A stretch of 64,000 bases of DNA from Dermatemys mawii. Its lineage: Eukaryota; Chordata; Testudines; Dermatemydidae. Location: contig ML677335.1 in assembly GCA_007922305.1 (NCBI GenBank), positions 42,284,949 to 42,348,948 on the forward strand, read 5' to 3'. Below the pieces are notes generated by a model. The model did no database searches, was not told where the DNA came from, and was given only the letters and a program-made list of their open reading frames with translations. The position numbers and the translations under genes are program-made. This document shows positions 1-10,175 of the stretch, one piece after another. Every line of letters starts with the position of its first letter. The first letter of the stretch is position 1.

Positions 1-704
1 TTTACATATGAGAACAGTTATCACTTTGTTTTTATGTCACCACAGACAACATAATCAATAGTTTTCATATCTTACTGTTCATAGTTTTTGTTATGGTGAA
101 TTTTGTGAGTGCTGCCTACTTTTGTTCCACTATAGAACTTGTTCCTGCTTGAACAGAGAGCACTTTATTGCACCAATAAACATCTTCATATAAGATAAAG
201 CTGTAGGAAAAAAAGGTTCAAGATTTGTTCTGTCCCCATTTTAAGATACTTTGCCCTTATCAAATTAATATCTAACAGCCATATGAAAGCGACACAATGG
301 ATGTCTTTGTTCTCTTCAGATGTGCTAATTTAAGGTGCAAACTCCATTTCCCTCCTTTTTCCTTCACTCTCTGTGTTTCTACAGTAAGGGAATCTTATTC
401 CTTGAATATGAATGGAGAAACAAATTACTAAAAAGAGCTATAAAATAACATGGATTTCCTTTGTCCACATCCATAATTTAACAAGACTAATTACCATCAC
501 ACACAGAAATAGTATTTTACTTGTGAATTGTTTTTTGTGGCCAGATACTAGCTGCTAACGAGGTATTCCTTCTGATCTGTCACTCAGTTACAACCAACCT
601 ATTGTAATGTTCAAATCTTTCCACAATTATATAGTAATATGTTATCATATAGCTTGGGTACTATTACAAGTATTCTGTTCTGCCAACATTTTTGTTACAT
701 ATTG
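1..704. other. AT-rich sequence without a gene
   Basis: No coding potential, RNA gene or recognisable repeat was seen up to the CR1 3' end. Short open frames here are at chance level for AT-rich DNA. Confidence 0.5.
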
Positions 705-1667
705 CATAAGAACATAAGAAGGGCCATACTGGGTCAGATCAAAGGTCCATTTAGCCCAGTATCCTGTCTTCCAACAGTGGCCAATGCCAGGTGCTTCAAA
801 GGGAATGAACAGAAAAGGTAATCATCAAGTGATCCATCCGCCATCGCTCAATCCCAGTTTCTGGCAAACAGAGGCTAGAGACACTATCCCTGCCCATTCT
901 GGCTAATAGCCATTGATGGACCTATCCTTCATGAATTTATCTAGTCCTTTTTTAATCGTTATAGTCTTGACCTTCACAATGTCCTCCGGCAAGGAGTGCC
1001 ACAGGCTGACTGTGCATTGTGTGAAACAATAGTTTATTTTGTTTGTTTTAAACCTGCTGCCTATTAATTTCATATGGTGATCCCTAGTTCTTTTGTTATG
1101 AGAAGGATTAAATAACACTGCTTTATCTACTTTCTCCACACCAGTCATGACTTTATAGCCCTCTATCATATCCCCCTTAGTCATCTCCTTTTCAATCTCA
1201 AAAGTCCCAGTCTTATTACTTCCCTCCTCATATGGAAGCAGTTCCATACCCCTAATAATTCTTGTTGCCCTTTTCTAAACCTTTTCCAATTCCAATATAT
1301 CTTTTTTGAGATGGGACAACCCCATCTGCAAGCAGTATTCAAGAAGTCGGTGTACCATGGATTTATACAGAGGCAATATTTTATTTTCTGTCTTCTTATC
1401 TATCCTTTTCTTAATGATTCCCAACATTCTGTTCACTCTTTTGACTGATGCTGCACAACGAGCGGATATTTTCAGAGAACTATCCGTAATGACTCCAAGA
1501 TCTGTTTCTTGAGTGGTAACAGCTAATTTAGATCATATCATCGGATATGGATAGTTGGGATTACGTTTTCCGATGTACATTATTTTGCATCTATCAACAT
1601 TTAACTTTATCTGCCATTTTGTTGCCCAGTCACCCAGTTTTGTGCAGATACTTTTGTAGCTGTTCGC
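705..1667 (-). mobile_element. CR1 LINE, 5'-truncated 3' portion
   Basis: The plus strand shows the antisense of a chelonian CR1. The 3' end lies at the left, at the 'cataagaacataagaa' stretch, followed by the antisense of the typical tail and the end of ORF2. It covers about 960 bp and stops abruptly near 1667, where similarity to CR1 ends, as expected for 5' truncation during target-primed reverse transcription. Reading on the minus strand gives a thumb-region phrase beginning KLGDWATKW and then the ORF2 C-terminus. Subfamily is assigned from memory of turtle CR1 consensus sequences. Confidence 0.93.
903..1247 (-). pseudogene. CR1 ORF2 C-terminal fragment
   Basis: A 114-residue open frame inside the CR1 fragment corresponds to the last part of the CR1 ORF2 polyprotein (endonuclease plus reverse transcriptase), beyond the catalytic RT core. 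Phrases such as MIEGYKVM and LPEDIVKVK match the familiar 'MIEVYKIM... LPEDVVK' end of CR1 ORF2. No endonuclease or RT catalytic motif is present and there is no promoter of its own, so it is a dead relic and not a host gene. Confidence 0.85.
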
Positions 1668-2533
1668 TAATTCAGGGCTATATTCACTGATGGCATAAGC
1701 ATGTGCAACTCTCTCAGCCTCTATAGACTTCCATCCATTTATGCCAGCAGTGAATTTGGCCCTGAATTTGCAATACTTCATGAATGTGTGGCTGGAACTT
1801 CATTTAGTTTCTTTACATACAGCTTTAGCAGGAAGCCTTCCCTCAGGCCACTCAACAGAGAAAACTGCTCTGACAGAATGAACATTCAACTTTTAAAAAC
1901 TTAATACACTTCTCTAGTATAGACAACATTTAGATTACACAAATCATGACGCTTTAAAGCTTTCAAGGCCCTTCTATCATGATTAAAAGAATATATCTAT
2001 CAGATATTTAGAACATATGTCAGAATTCTCCTTAGAGGCAGCAAGTGAAGTAATTTCTCTATGTCTGAGCTAAGCCAGACACTAGGGAGTACAATTCCTT
2101 GAAAAAAATCTTAGTGGGGTACAAATTTAGGAGTGTGTTTTTCAATGCCACACTCGTATCTGGTTTCCTTGCTGAAACCAGATATGAAGAATTACTAAGG
2201 AGGATATTTTGCATCACCTCAATGTCTTCAGTAAATAAGAACAAATGGAACTACCAAAGGGGCTAGACAAGGGTAGGAAAAGACATCTGAGCACCAGATT
2301 AAAACTTCAAGGAAGGGAAACTTCTTTCATCCTATGTCTAATATCAGGATGTCCAACGCTTTCAGTGTTATGGGCCAGATGCTGTTTCTGTAGCCACATA
2401 CAGAAATAAAATTCCAGATTCTAGAATCAGGTCTTTTTTTAAGATTTAACTATTAATCCATTAAAGGGGTTAAGAAATAATAATATTAAATTAAATAAAT
2501 GGCACAGCTCATCTCTTACTTGAACTTCAGTGA
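1668..2533. other. No gene seen
   Basis: AT-rich unique-looking sequence between a CR1 fragment and a fold-back retroposon. Nothing recognisable was found on either strand. Confidence 0.45.
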
Positions 2534-3071
2534 CATATCAAGATAGGAATCAGAGAGNNNNNNNNNNNNNNNNNNNNNNNNNNNNNNNNNNNNNNNNNNN
2601 NNNNNNNNNNNNNNNNNNNNNNNNNNNNNNNNNNNNNNNNNNNNNNNNNNNNNNNNNNNNNNNNNNNNNNNNNNNNNNNNNNNNNNNNNNNNNNNNNNNN
2701 NNNNNNNNNNNNNNNNNNNNNNNNNNNNNNNNNNNNNNNNNNNNNNNNNNNNNNNNNNNNNNNNNNNNNNNNNNNNNNNNNNNNNNNNNNNNNNNNNNNN
2801 NNNNNNNNNNNNNNNNNNNNNNNNNNNNNNNNNNNNNNNNNNNNNNNNNNNNNNNNNNNNNNNNNNNNNNNNNNNNNNNNNNNNNNNNNNNNNNNNNNNN
2901 NNNNNNNNNNNNNNNNNNNNNNNNNNNNNNNNNNNNNNNNNNNNNNNNNNNNNNNNNCTGGATACTTCCACTGCATACATCCGACGAAGTGGGCATTAGC
3001 CCACGAAAGCTTATGCTCTAATACTTGAGTTAGTCTTTAAAGTGCCACAGGACTCTTTGTCATATCAAGAT
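2534..3071 (+). mobile_element. Fold-back retroposon with 11-bp target duplication, containing assembly gap
   Basis: An exact 11-bp direct repeat 'catatcaagat' lies at 2534-2544 and 3061-3071 and is taken as the target-site duplication. Just inside the left copy is the family head (related to 'tcagagtggtagccgtg'), cut off by the run of N. After the gap, 2958-3060 is the inverted body of the same family: 'cgaagtgggcattagccc', 'gaaagcttatgctc', then 'gtgccacaggactctttgt'. So the copy has a sense head on the left and an antisense body on the right, like the copies at 27.7 and 47.4 kb. Length without the gap is about 116 bp; the true middle is unknown. Confidence 0.75.
2558..2957. other. Assembly gap (400 N)
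   Basis: A run of exactly 400 undetermined bases. Open frames drawn across it are artefacts. The round number suggests an estimated or default gap size. It lies within the fold-back retroposon. Confidence 0.99.
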
Positions 3072-3599
3072 GGGGCATCCCCAGAAATTTTTCAAATAGT
3101 ATGCTTATGCCCCTCCCCATTCTGAATCAGGGAGGAAACTGGCAGCAGCCTCACTACAGTCAGTGTGCATGCTCAGACCCTTTGGCCTATGAAGCAGTAG
3201 AGATTCCCCCTACCCTCTAGCACTGACCATAGGGAAGGCAGGGACAGGGGGCCACAAGGTGAAGGTGCAGGTGGGCCCAGCTCCCGCTCTCCCCTTGGCC
3301 AGCTCTGAGGTTGCAGAGACCAGCAGGAGTCGCCTCCCCTCCCGGCCATGCCTGAGATGCAGTGAGGGCAGTCCCATGGCCAGGAACTTACTGCCCATAC
3401 AATAGAGGACAGGCTCGGGTTCCCACATCCCTACCCAACATGGATTACAGCCTGGTTGCTGGGGCTTTCCATGGTGAGCAGGGACACACAGGGCCTGAGG
3501 GGCTGTATGGTACTGGCTCTCTCTTCACTTTCCAAGTTGTGCCCTGCCCTGGCACTGAGGCATATCCCAGGACAGCTGCAAAAGCCCAGCACCAAGGGG
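3072..3599. other. GC-richer non-coding stretch
   Basis: Noticeably richer in GC than its neighbours, especially 3200-3590. It has overlapping open frames on both strands without any recognisable protein motif. It may be part of an unidentified repeat. No gene is supported. Confidence 0.4.
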
Positions 3600-3771
3600 A
3601 ATCTAAGGCAATGTCTACACTACAAGCTAGGAGTGTTATCCCCCTACTTGCTTACACACACTCTCACTAGCTGCTAGTAAGCTAGCACGAGTATAAATGG
3701 CAGTGTAGACGCAGTAGCACTGACAGTGGTGGCAGAGCCATGACTGAGCCATGCTGAGTACATACTCCCCG
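3600..3771. mobile_element. Small non-autonomous DNA element (TIR family), partial
   Basis: Begins with 'aaggcaatgtctacactac', a typical turtle short-TIR end, and includes 'gcagtgtagacg', the inverted form of such an end, further right. It is non-coding. The right boundary is uncertain; similarity to the remembered family fades near 3770. Confidence 0.5.
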
Positions 3772-4020
3772 GTTTCCACTTACACTGTTATTTATATTCA
3801 TGGTAGCTCAATGAGAATTAGTGTGATTATGTGTACATGAGCAGGGGAATCACATTCCTAACTCATAGAGTAGATGTAGCTTAAGAAAGCTGATTGTCTT
3901 GGTCTTATATATTCCATCCTGTCCCTGTTCACTCTGATAACATGGTAAAGGAACTTTAGAATGTTCACTGTGGATGATATTCCTGTGGAAAATTTGTGTC
4001 TTCCCAAGATGTTCTACGAC

Positions 4021-4319
4021 TAAGGGCCTGTCTTCACTACTGGGGAGATCGACGCTGCTGAAATCAATGCAGACGTTATCGATTTAGAAGGTCTAGTGAA
4101 GACCCGTGAAATGAACGACAGAACGCTGTCTGGTTGACTCCATTACTCCAGCTCCCTAAGAAGAGTAAGGTAAATCAACCAGAGAGCGTCTCCCATTGAT
4201 TCAGCACACTGAAGTCACTGGGGTAAGTCAGCCTAAGCTACATTGACTCCAGCTACATGAATAATGTAGATGTAGTTGCAAAATTTAGGTCAACATACCC
4301 TGGTTAAGACAAGCCCTTA
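4021..4319. mobile_element. Non-autonomous TIR element, about 300 bp
   Basis: The left end 'taagggcctgtcttcac' is matched, inverted, at the right by 'taagacaagccctta'. A TA dinucleotide bounds both ends (4021-4022 and 4318-4319), so the element proper could be 4023-4317 with a TA duplication as made by Tc1/mariner-type transposases. It has no open frame. The class is inferred; a hAT or Harbinger origin is not excluded. Confidence 0.72.
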
Positions 4320-5479
4320 ATAATGATTATTAAAGAATTTAGATGCTGAAGAGTGTTGATGAATAGCAAATCTACACTATGCAAATCTACATTATACTCT
4401 AGGGACGCATGTTGCAAGGAACCATTTAAATAATTAGATCTAATGTAACATCTTTTGAGCTGCTGGCACTTTGAGAAAGCACAAAAATGGCTAGGCCAAC
4501 TGTAGCTCTGGCCACAGGAAAAGTAAATGGAGTCCTCAAATTCCAATTTGTCTGCCTGCTGATTGATATATGGTACAACTGCATATTATCTAATTTTATT
4601 AAAAGATGTCCCATTAGCTGTACCCTGAAGGGCAGCAGAACTTTGAATACTACCATGAGCTGGTGAATATTTTTGTGATACCTTCTTTCTGAGCCCAGTC
4701 ACAAGCCTCAGACTACATTTTAGTTCAGGTAGGTTCCCTGCCAGGACAGACAAGCATCTGTGCCCCTAGTCTCAAGAGATGGCCCCTATAGCTGTATCTC
4801 ACTTAAAACTTTGGATGCTTGAACCCCTACATTTAGAGAACTTTTGGCTAGGGCTGAAGCTGCAATCTTGACATCAACTGTGAATTGGGTTTGAGAAGCA
4901 CTATAAATGCCAGTCGCGTTCAGCCATGAAACTTTCTCACGGTAATAACTACTTGCAAGAGACAAAGATCCTCTCTAGAGCCAGCCATACATGTCCTGAC
5001 AGAAGCTTTGTTATACAACTCAATAATCAGGACCAGATCTTCGGTTTTTATATTTTTCTGATGAAAGAAATGCTTTTCTTAACTGAAAGACTATTAATGC
5101 TACTAGAAGAGGTATTCTTTGAGATGGATATTAGTAAACTTTTGCTCCACAGGCAACATGTTTTGGCTGTTAAAAGGGAAGATAATCTCCTTAAGTACAC
5201 TGTCTACTAATTCATCCCTAAAGAGGAGATTGCCTTAAAAATATTTATGTAGTAATTCTCACCTTTCAGAGACAATCCAGTGGCCCAGATCCTTCATTAT
5301 ATGTGATGTCAATGTGGTTTTGAAGCAGTTTACTGAAAACAATATCTTGACAATTATTGCATAAAAAATTAAGCATGTCACAATATATGTCTTACTTTGC
5401 TGGGAAGTGTAAAAAAATACAGTAATCAGAAGCCTTTTCCAAAATCCAATCTAATTTAACTGAGGTTGCAAATGTGTGT
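4320..5479. other. No gene seen
   Basis: AT-rich sequence. A 94-codon open frame at 4926-5210 (plus) has no recognisable motif, no splice context and ordinary AT-driven composition, so it is not annotated as a gene. Confidence 0.45.
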
Positions 5480-5485
5480 ACATGT

Positions 5486-6178
5486 TGTGACGGAGTCAGA
5501 CCAGAAGGGTATAAGAGAGTGCTGGAAGGCAGGTATATCAGCCTCAGGATGTGCAGGTCCCTGTTCCCTGGATAGCCAAGCAAAAGCTACTCCAGGCCAA
5601 TCAAGAAGCTTCTAGAAAGCAGCAGAAATAGCTAGCCGGATTGGGACACCTGAAGCCAATCAGGGCTGGCTGAAACCAGTTAAATACCTCCCAGTTAGTC
5701 AGGTGGGGGAAGCCAAGGAGAAAGGAGCTGGAAGAAAGGAAGCTTTGTGATACCCTGAGGTGAGAGAGAAGTGGGAGAGCTGTGGGGAAGTAGCCCAGGG
5801 AAAAGTAGCAACTTTGTCAGTTAAAGGTTGGCTGCCAATAGCTACTACCATTAGGGTCCCTGGGCTGGAACCCAGAGTAGAGGGAGGGCCCAGGTTCCCC
5901 GCATCCTGCTACTACTGAAACACGTCCTGGAAGGGGAAGGCAGGCCCCTAGCAGAACAGGAGGTTATGCTGTCCTGAAATAAGCCCAAAGGGACAACAGA
6001 GACTGTGGGAGTTCTCTCACCAACAGCTTTGCTGGCTGCTGATGAAAAGGGCTCAGCAGACTGTAACCCTGGCCTAGAGAGAGAAGGGCTACGTGGAGGG
6101 TCGCAGTGAGCCTCTGAGGCTAGCACAAACCGCCTGGAAGCACAGAATCCACAGGGACAAGGCCAGAGCTTTGTCACA
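5486..6178 (+). mobile_element. LTR-like interspersed repeat (probable solo LTR), copy 1
   Basis: A 693-bp unit that starts TGTGACGGAG and ends TTTGTCACA, so it has the TG...CA boundary of retroviral-type LTRs. The six flanking bases 'acatgt' (5480-5485) and 'acgtgt' (6179-6184) differ at one position and fit a target duplication. A second copy in inverted orientation lies at 16490-17196. The unit is fairly GC-rich and has no coding capacity. I recognise it as an abundant chelonian repeat but cannot name the retrovirus family. An alternative is a non-autonomous DNA element, since TGTGAC/GTCACA also forms a short inverted repeat. Confidence 0.7.
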
Positions 6179-6360
6179 ACGTGTATTTATGTATATAGAT
6201 ACATAAAAATTACACTGCCTCTTTGTTCATGCTTCTTCTGACAGAGTGCATTGAAAGGGCAAGGTTACAAATTTTGTGAAATGAAGAATATTTAGTGTTG
6301 ATGCTGTGCTAATGTTGAACGATCTCGTAATATGTAAATACCGAAATATTCAGACCTTTA

Positions 6361-6562
6361 GGCTTGGTCTACACTACAAACTTGCATTAGTATAACTACA
6401 TTGCTCAGGGTGTGGATCTTCCACACTCCTGAGCGGCATAGTTATACTAACCTAAGCCCCTGATATAGCTACCACCAGTCAAGGAGACAGAGTACCTACC
6501 ATGATGGGAGAATTTCTTCCATAGGTGTAGGTAGTGTCTTCACTAAGCTCTGGAGCGGTGCA
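6361..6562. mobile_element. Non-autonomous TIR element with internal hairpin, right-truncated
   Basis: Starts 'ggcttggtctacactac' immediately after a TA. Inside, about 6388-6416 and 6420-6448 form an imperfect inverted repeat ('tagtataacta...' against '...tagttatacta') with a loop of only a few bases. The expected right end ('gtagacaagccct') is missing; the copy appears to stop near 6560. Confidence 0.65.
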
Positions 6563-8104
6563 GCTGAATCATCACTTATACCAACATGCTAATTGTTCAA
6601 AGCTTTGTGTATGATAATCTGCATTTTTAATTCAATTTATCTTTGGGTAAAATGTATTCAGTGGAACAGAGAAGATTTTTTTAAAAAACAGCTTGAACCA
6701 GAGGGATCTCCAGTATTTTGAGTCATAGGGCCAATTTTGTTTGCATTCTAAAGATATTTTGTAGCAGTTGTTTTCAATCACAAGTTTGCTGCCCAGCACT
6801 GTACTTAATTTTTTTGTGACTAGTAGTCTAGAATGCCCATCCCTGATGAGTCTCCAAACCGATATACACCCCTTGCTTCCTATTCTAATGTGTAAGCTCT
6901 AACCTTTGTTCCACTCAAGTTGAGGAAGCCTGGCATTTAAAACTCAGTGGAGTTCTCAAGGGGATACCTTTCTGCTCTGAGATTAAGGAGGAAAAGCATT
7001 GTATGAGAAATGAGGAGCACTATTCCAAGATGAGCATGAAGACAAAATAAAGATAAACTATTTACACCACTGTAGCATGTTGGCAAAGATGGCCCATTAG
7101 TCTGGATGGAGGACACAGACATGAAAAACATTTCTCACTAGAAACTACTGACTACTTCACAAAAGACTATGTGTCTTGGATTGAAGATAGATGCTATTAA
7201 CAGTGTGGAAGATGTGTAAACATTATTAAATAATGGCATTTCTCATGTACGGCAAATTTAATGGAGAACTACATATTTCAGTTCTCTTATACAGAAAAAC
7301 GATTCCAAATGTGGCTTTTGGTAGAAAAAGAACACCTTTAAATGGGGCTTTAAAATTGGTAAAAAAATCAGCAAATTTAATCTATCCACTTTCTTTTGAC
7401 CTTTAAACTTGACCTGAAAAAAATGTTCAGCAACATAAATTTGATCTCTAAAGGCTTGCTGCTGATCTCATTTTTTGCTGTTTTTCCATTAGGCATTTAT
7501 AGGACTTGCTGGTGTTACAGGGGACTAGTAAAATGTCCAAGTAATCTTGCAGTTCCTGTGTATGAATTCAGCTTTTCCCTATGAGATGATAACATTTTTT
7601 TTCTGCCAAAGCTTTTTCAGACACTGGAGTATAGGCCTAATACCATAGGTGTGATGTTATTTTTTTCCTTTGGAAACATTAACCAGATCCAGCAGTTCAA
7701 GTGTTGAAACAAAAGAATTCTTTTTTGAGCCAATAAGGTGGATTGGTGCACATCTGCACTAATTGAAATCACAGCATGGCTTTTCAGGATTGGAACTGTA
7801 TCCAAAGCATACACAGGATCTGAAGATCTCAGTTGTGCATATGTATTCTCTTAAGTGCTGCGGAAACCAGCTGCTTCTGTTTATGTAGTGTGCTGACACA
7901 TGTGCCTCAATGACATAATATAGAACATCGCAACCTAATGGTTTGCCAACTGATTAAAAAACTAGGGGTATACAAATGAACAGAATAGTAAAGAGTAAAT
8001 GATAACAAAAGAAAATATTCCTAAGGTTTAAGCAGCGCTTTCTAAAATGTATGTTATAATTTAACAGGACTGAAATTATATAATCAAAAGAAAGCTGTTA
8101 TATT
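6563..8104. other. No gene seen
   Basis: About 1.5 kb of AT-rich sequence with only short chance open frames. No repeat was recognised. Confidence 0.45.
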
Positions 8105-10175
8105 GCCCTTTCTTCCATTGACATGGATGTTGATTCTCTCCATGCTAAACTCGCCTCTACCCTTGCCTCTTTTGCCCCTCTCCCATTACAAGGTCTGCCT
8201 GATCTCAATATCTGTTTCTTCTGTTCCCACTCCCACTCTGCAGAGTGCTTTTAGTAGAAAAGCCATGACCAGACTGACTTCCTCCACTACAAATGTGTTC
8301 TCTCGTCTTTCAGGACCGCCATCTTTCTAAGCTGAACAACTAAATTTCTTCAATTTAACTGAGTCTCATTCCTGCTATCCCAGCTGCCTTTTTGCAACCT
8401 TTGACTCACTTGTCAAACTCTCCTCTTCTCCTATCTCCAATTCTTTCTCCACACAGGATTTTACTGATTTGTTTCAAGAGAAAAATTGACAAAATATGAA
8501 GTGACCTTTCCCCTTTCTTTCCTACAACTCTCTTCCTCCTTCTCCCCTTTACAAATGTTGACATTTCTCATCTGCTCTCCTCTGCTAGACCCTCCACTTA
8601 CAGCAATGACACCATCCCATCTCCTGATCTCCCTTGTGCCTACTCTCATCCCCTCTTTTACTTTTCTCCTTACCCTCTCACTCTCCTCTGGCTCTTTCCT
8701 CTCACAATATAAATATGCTTTAGTTTCTCCTATATTGAAATATAACCAAGCTGATCTCTCAGGTGCCTCTCTCTTTCACCTTGAAGATCATAGAATTCAT
8801 TATCTATATTTCCCTCCTCCATTTCCATCCTACAACCCCTCCAATTGGACATCTCCCTGGCACTTCATTCAACCTACTCTTACTGAAGTTTCTAATGACC
8901 TCTTCCTAGTTAAAGCTCAGAACCAGTACTCTATCCTCCTCCATCCTTGAAAAGTCAGTTAGCTTGACACAACTGACCATAATCATCATCTTGTAATCTT
9001 GTCCTCCCTTAGCTTTTGTGCTCTCCTATCTTTCTAATTGGTCCTTCAGCATGTCCTTTGGAAGATGCTCCTGATCTCCCTCCAATTTTCTGCAGCGGTT
9101 CCACAAGGCTTTGTCCTTGGTCCTCTTCTCCCGCGATCTACCTTAACACTGGGTAATCTCATCCAAAAACACGAATTCCAGTACCATTTTTGGGCAGACT
9201 ACTCTAGACCTTTCCACACTAAAATGTGTCCATACCTAAATCTTCTTCTGTCCATACTAAAATCTTGGCCTGTCATTGACATCTCCTCATGGGTGTTTAA
9301 CCATCTGCTCCAGCTCAACACAGCTAAACAAAGCTCTTAATTTTCTCTCCAAACCCCTTCCTAATACCTTCTTTCCCAATCACTGTGGACACCACCACCA
9401 TCCTGCCTTTCACTCAGGCCCCTAATTTGTGTATTGTCTTTGATTCATATCTCTCTCAGACCTCACATCTATGCTATGTCTAAATCTTGCAGATTGTTTC
9501 TGCATAATATCTGTAAACTACAGTCTTTCCTAATCATCATCTTGTGCCTCAGTCACTGCAACATCCTTCTCTCTGGTCTTGACAAATGATATCTTGTCCC
9601 GCTCAGACCCATTCAGAATGCTGCTGCAAAGATCATTTTTCTTCCCAGTTGCTTTGACCATGTCACCCGTCTCTTTGCATCCGCAACTGGCTCCCCTGTC
9701 TCTTTTCACATAAAACATTAGCTACTTGTCTTCGTTTTCAAGGCCCTTCAAGGCCTTTCCTCACCCTACTTATTTTCTCTCATTCACTACTGAGCTGTCA
9801 AAGCTCATCTCCAAGTGGCCCATGATGCCACCCTCCATTGCCCACTTTTTAAATTTTCAAACATGCACCTGCAGGCTTTCTTCCATGCTGCCCCCTCATA
9901 TTTGGAAGAAGTTCCCCATAAATATCCACAAAACTATTTTACTATCCTCTTTCAAATTCTCCTTTTCCACAATGCCCATAAAACAACTTGACAACAGTTA
10001 GAGTACTTGTGTACAGAGGGCCTATCATGCTGATCAATTTGGTCTCAATGTTTCCTTGTGCTCCCCTATCTGTCTGTGTCCCTCTGTTGTCTCTTGTCTT
10101 TTACTAGGATTGTGAAATACAAAGGGAAGTCATAGATTCTGTGTTTGTAAAGTACCTAGCACAATGGACACCTGG
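8105..10175 (+). mobile_element. L2 LINE, long decayed copy
   Basis: About 2.07 kb of C- and T-rich plus-strand sequence matches the remembered L2 consensus in order. It holds the RT region with 'ggttccacaaggctttgtcc' and 'cctcttctcc', the block around 'atcactgtggacaccaccac', the 'gctgctgcaaagatca' block, and the 3' end 'cctagcacaatggacacctgg'. The copy is old, with many stops and small indels, and is 5'-truncated. L2 is the autonomous partner of MIR-type SINEs, which are also present in this window. Confidence 0.88.
8486..9340 (+). pseudogene. L2 reverse transcriptase relic
   Basis: Open frames at 8486-8950 and 9038-9340 carry L2 RT sequence interrupted by frameshifts. The second shows AVPQGFVLGPLL (family: GVPQGSVLGPLLF) and then QYHFWADYS where L2 has the catalytic YADD box. 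The active-site box therefore reads WADY at about 9191-9202, with the second aspartate lost, so the enzyme is dead. There is no intact endonuclease domain upstream. Confidence 0.82.

Noticed and set aside
2516..3021. Open frames of about 150 codons on both strands
   Set aside because: They run through the 400-N gap; the residues are undetermined.
4926..5210. 94-codon plus-strand frame
   Set aside because: No motif, no Kozak or splice support, ordinary AT-rich composition.
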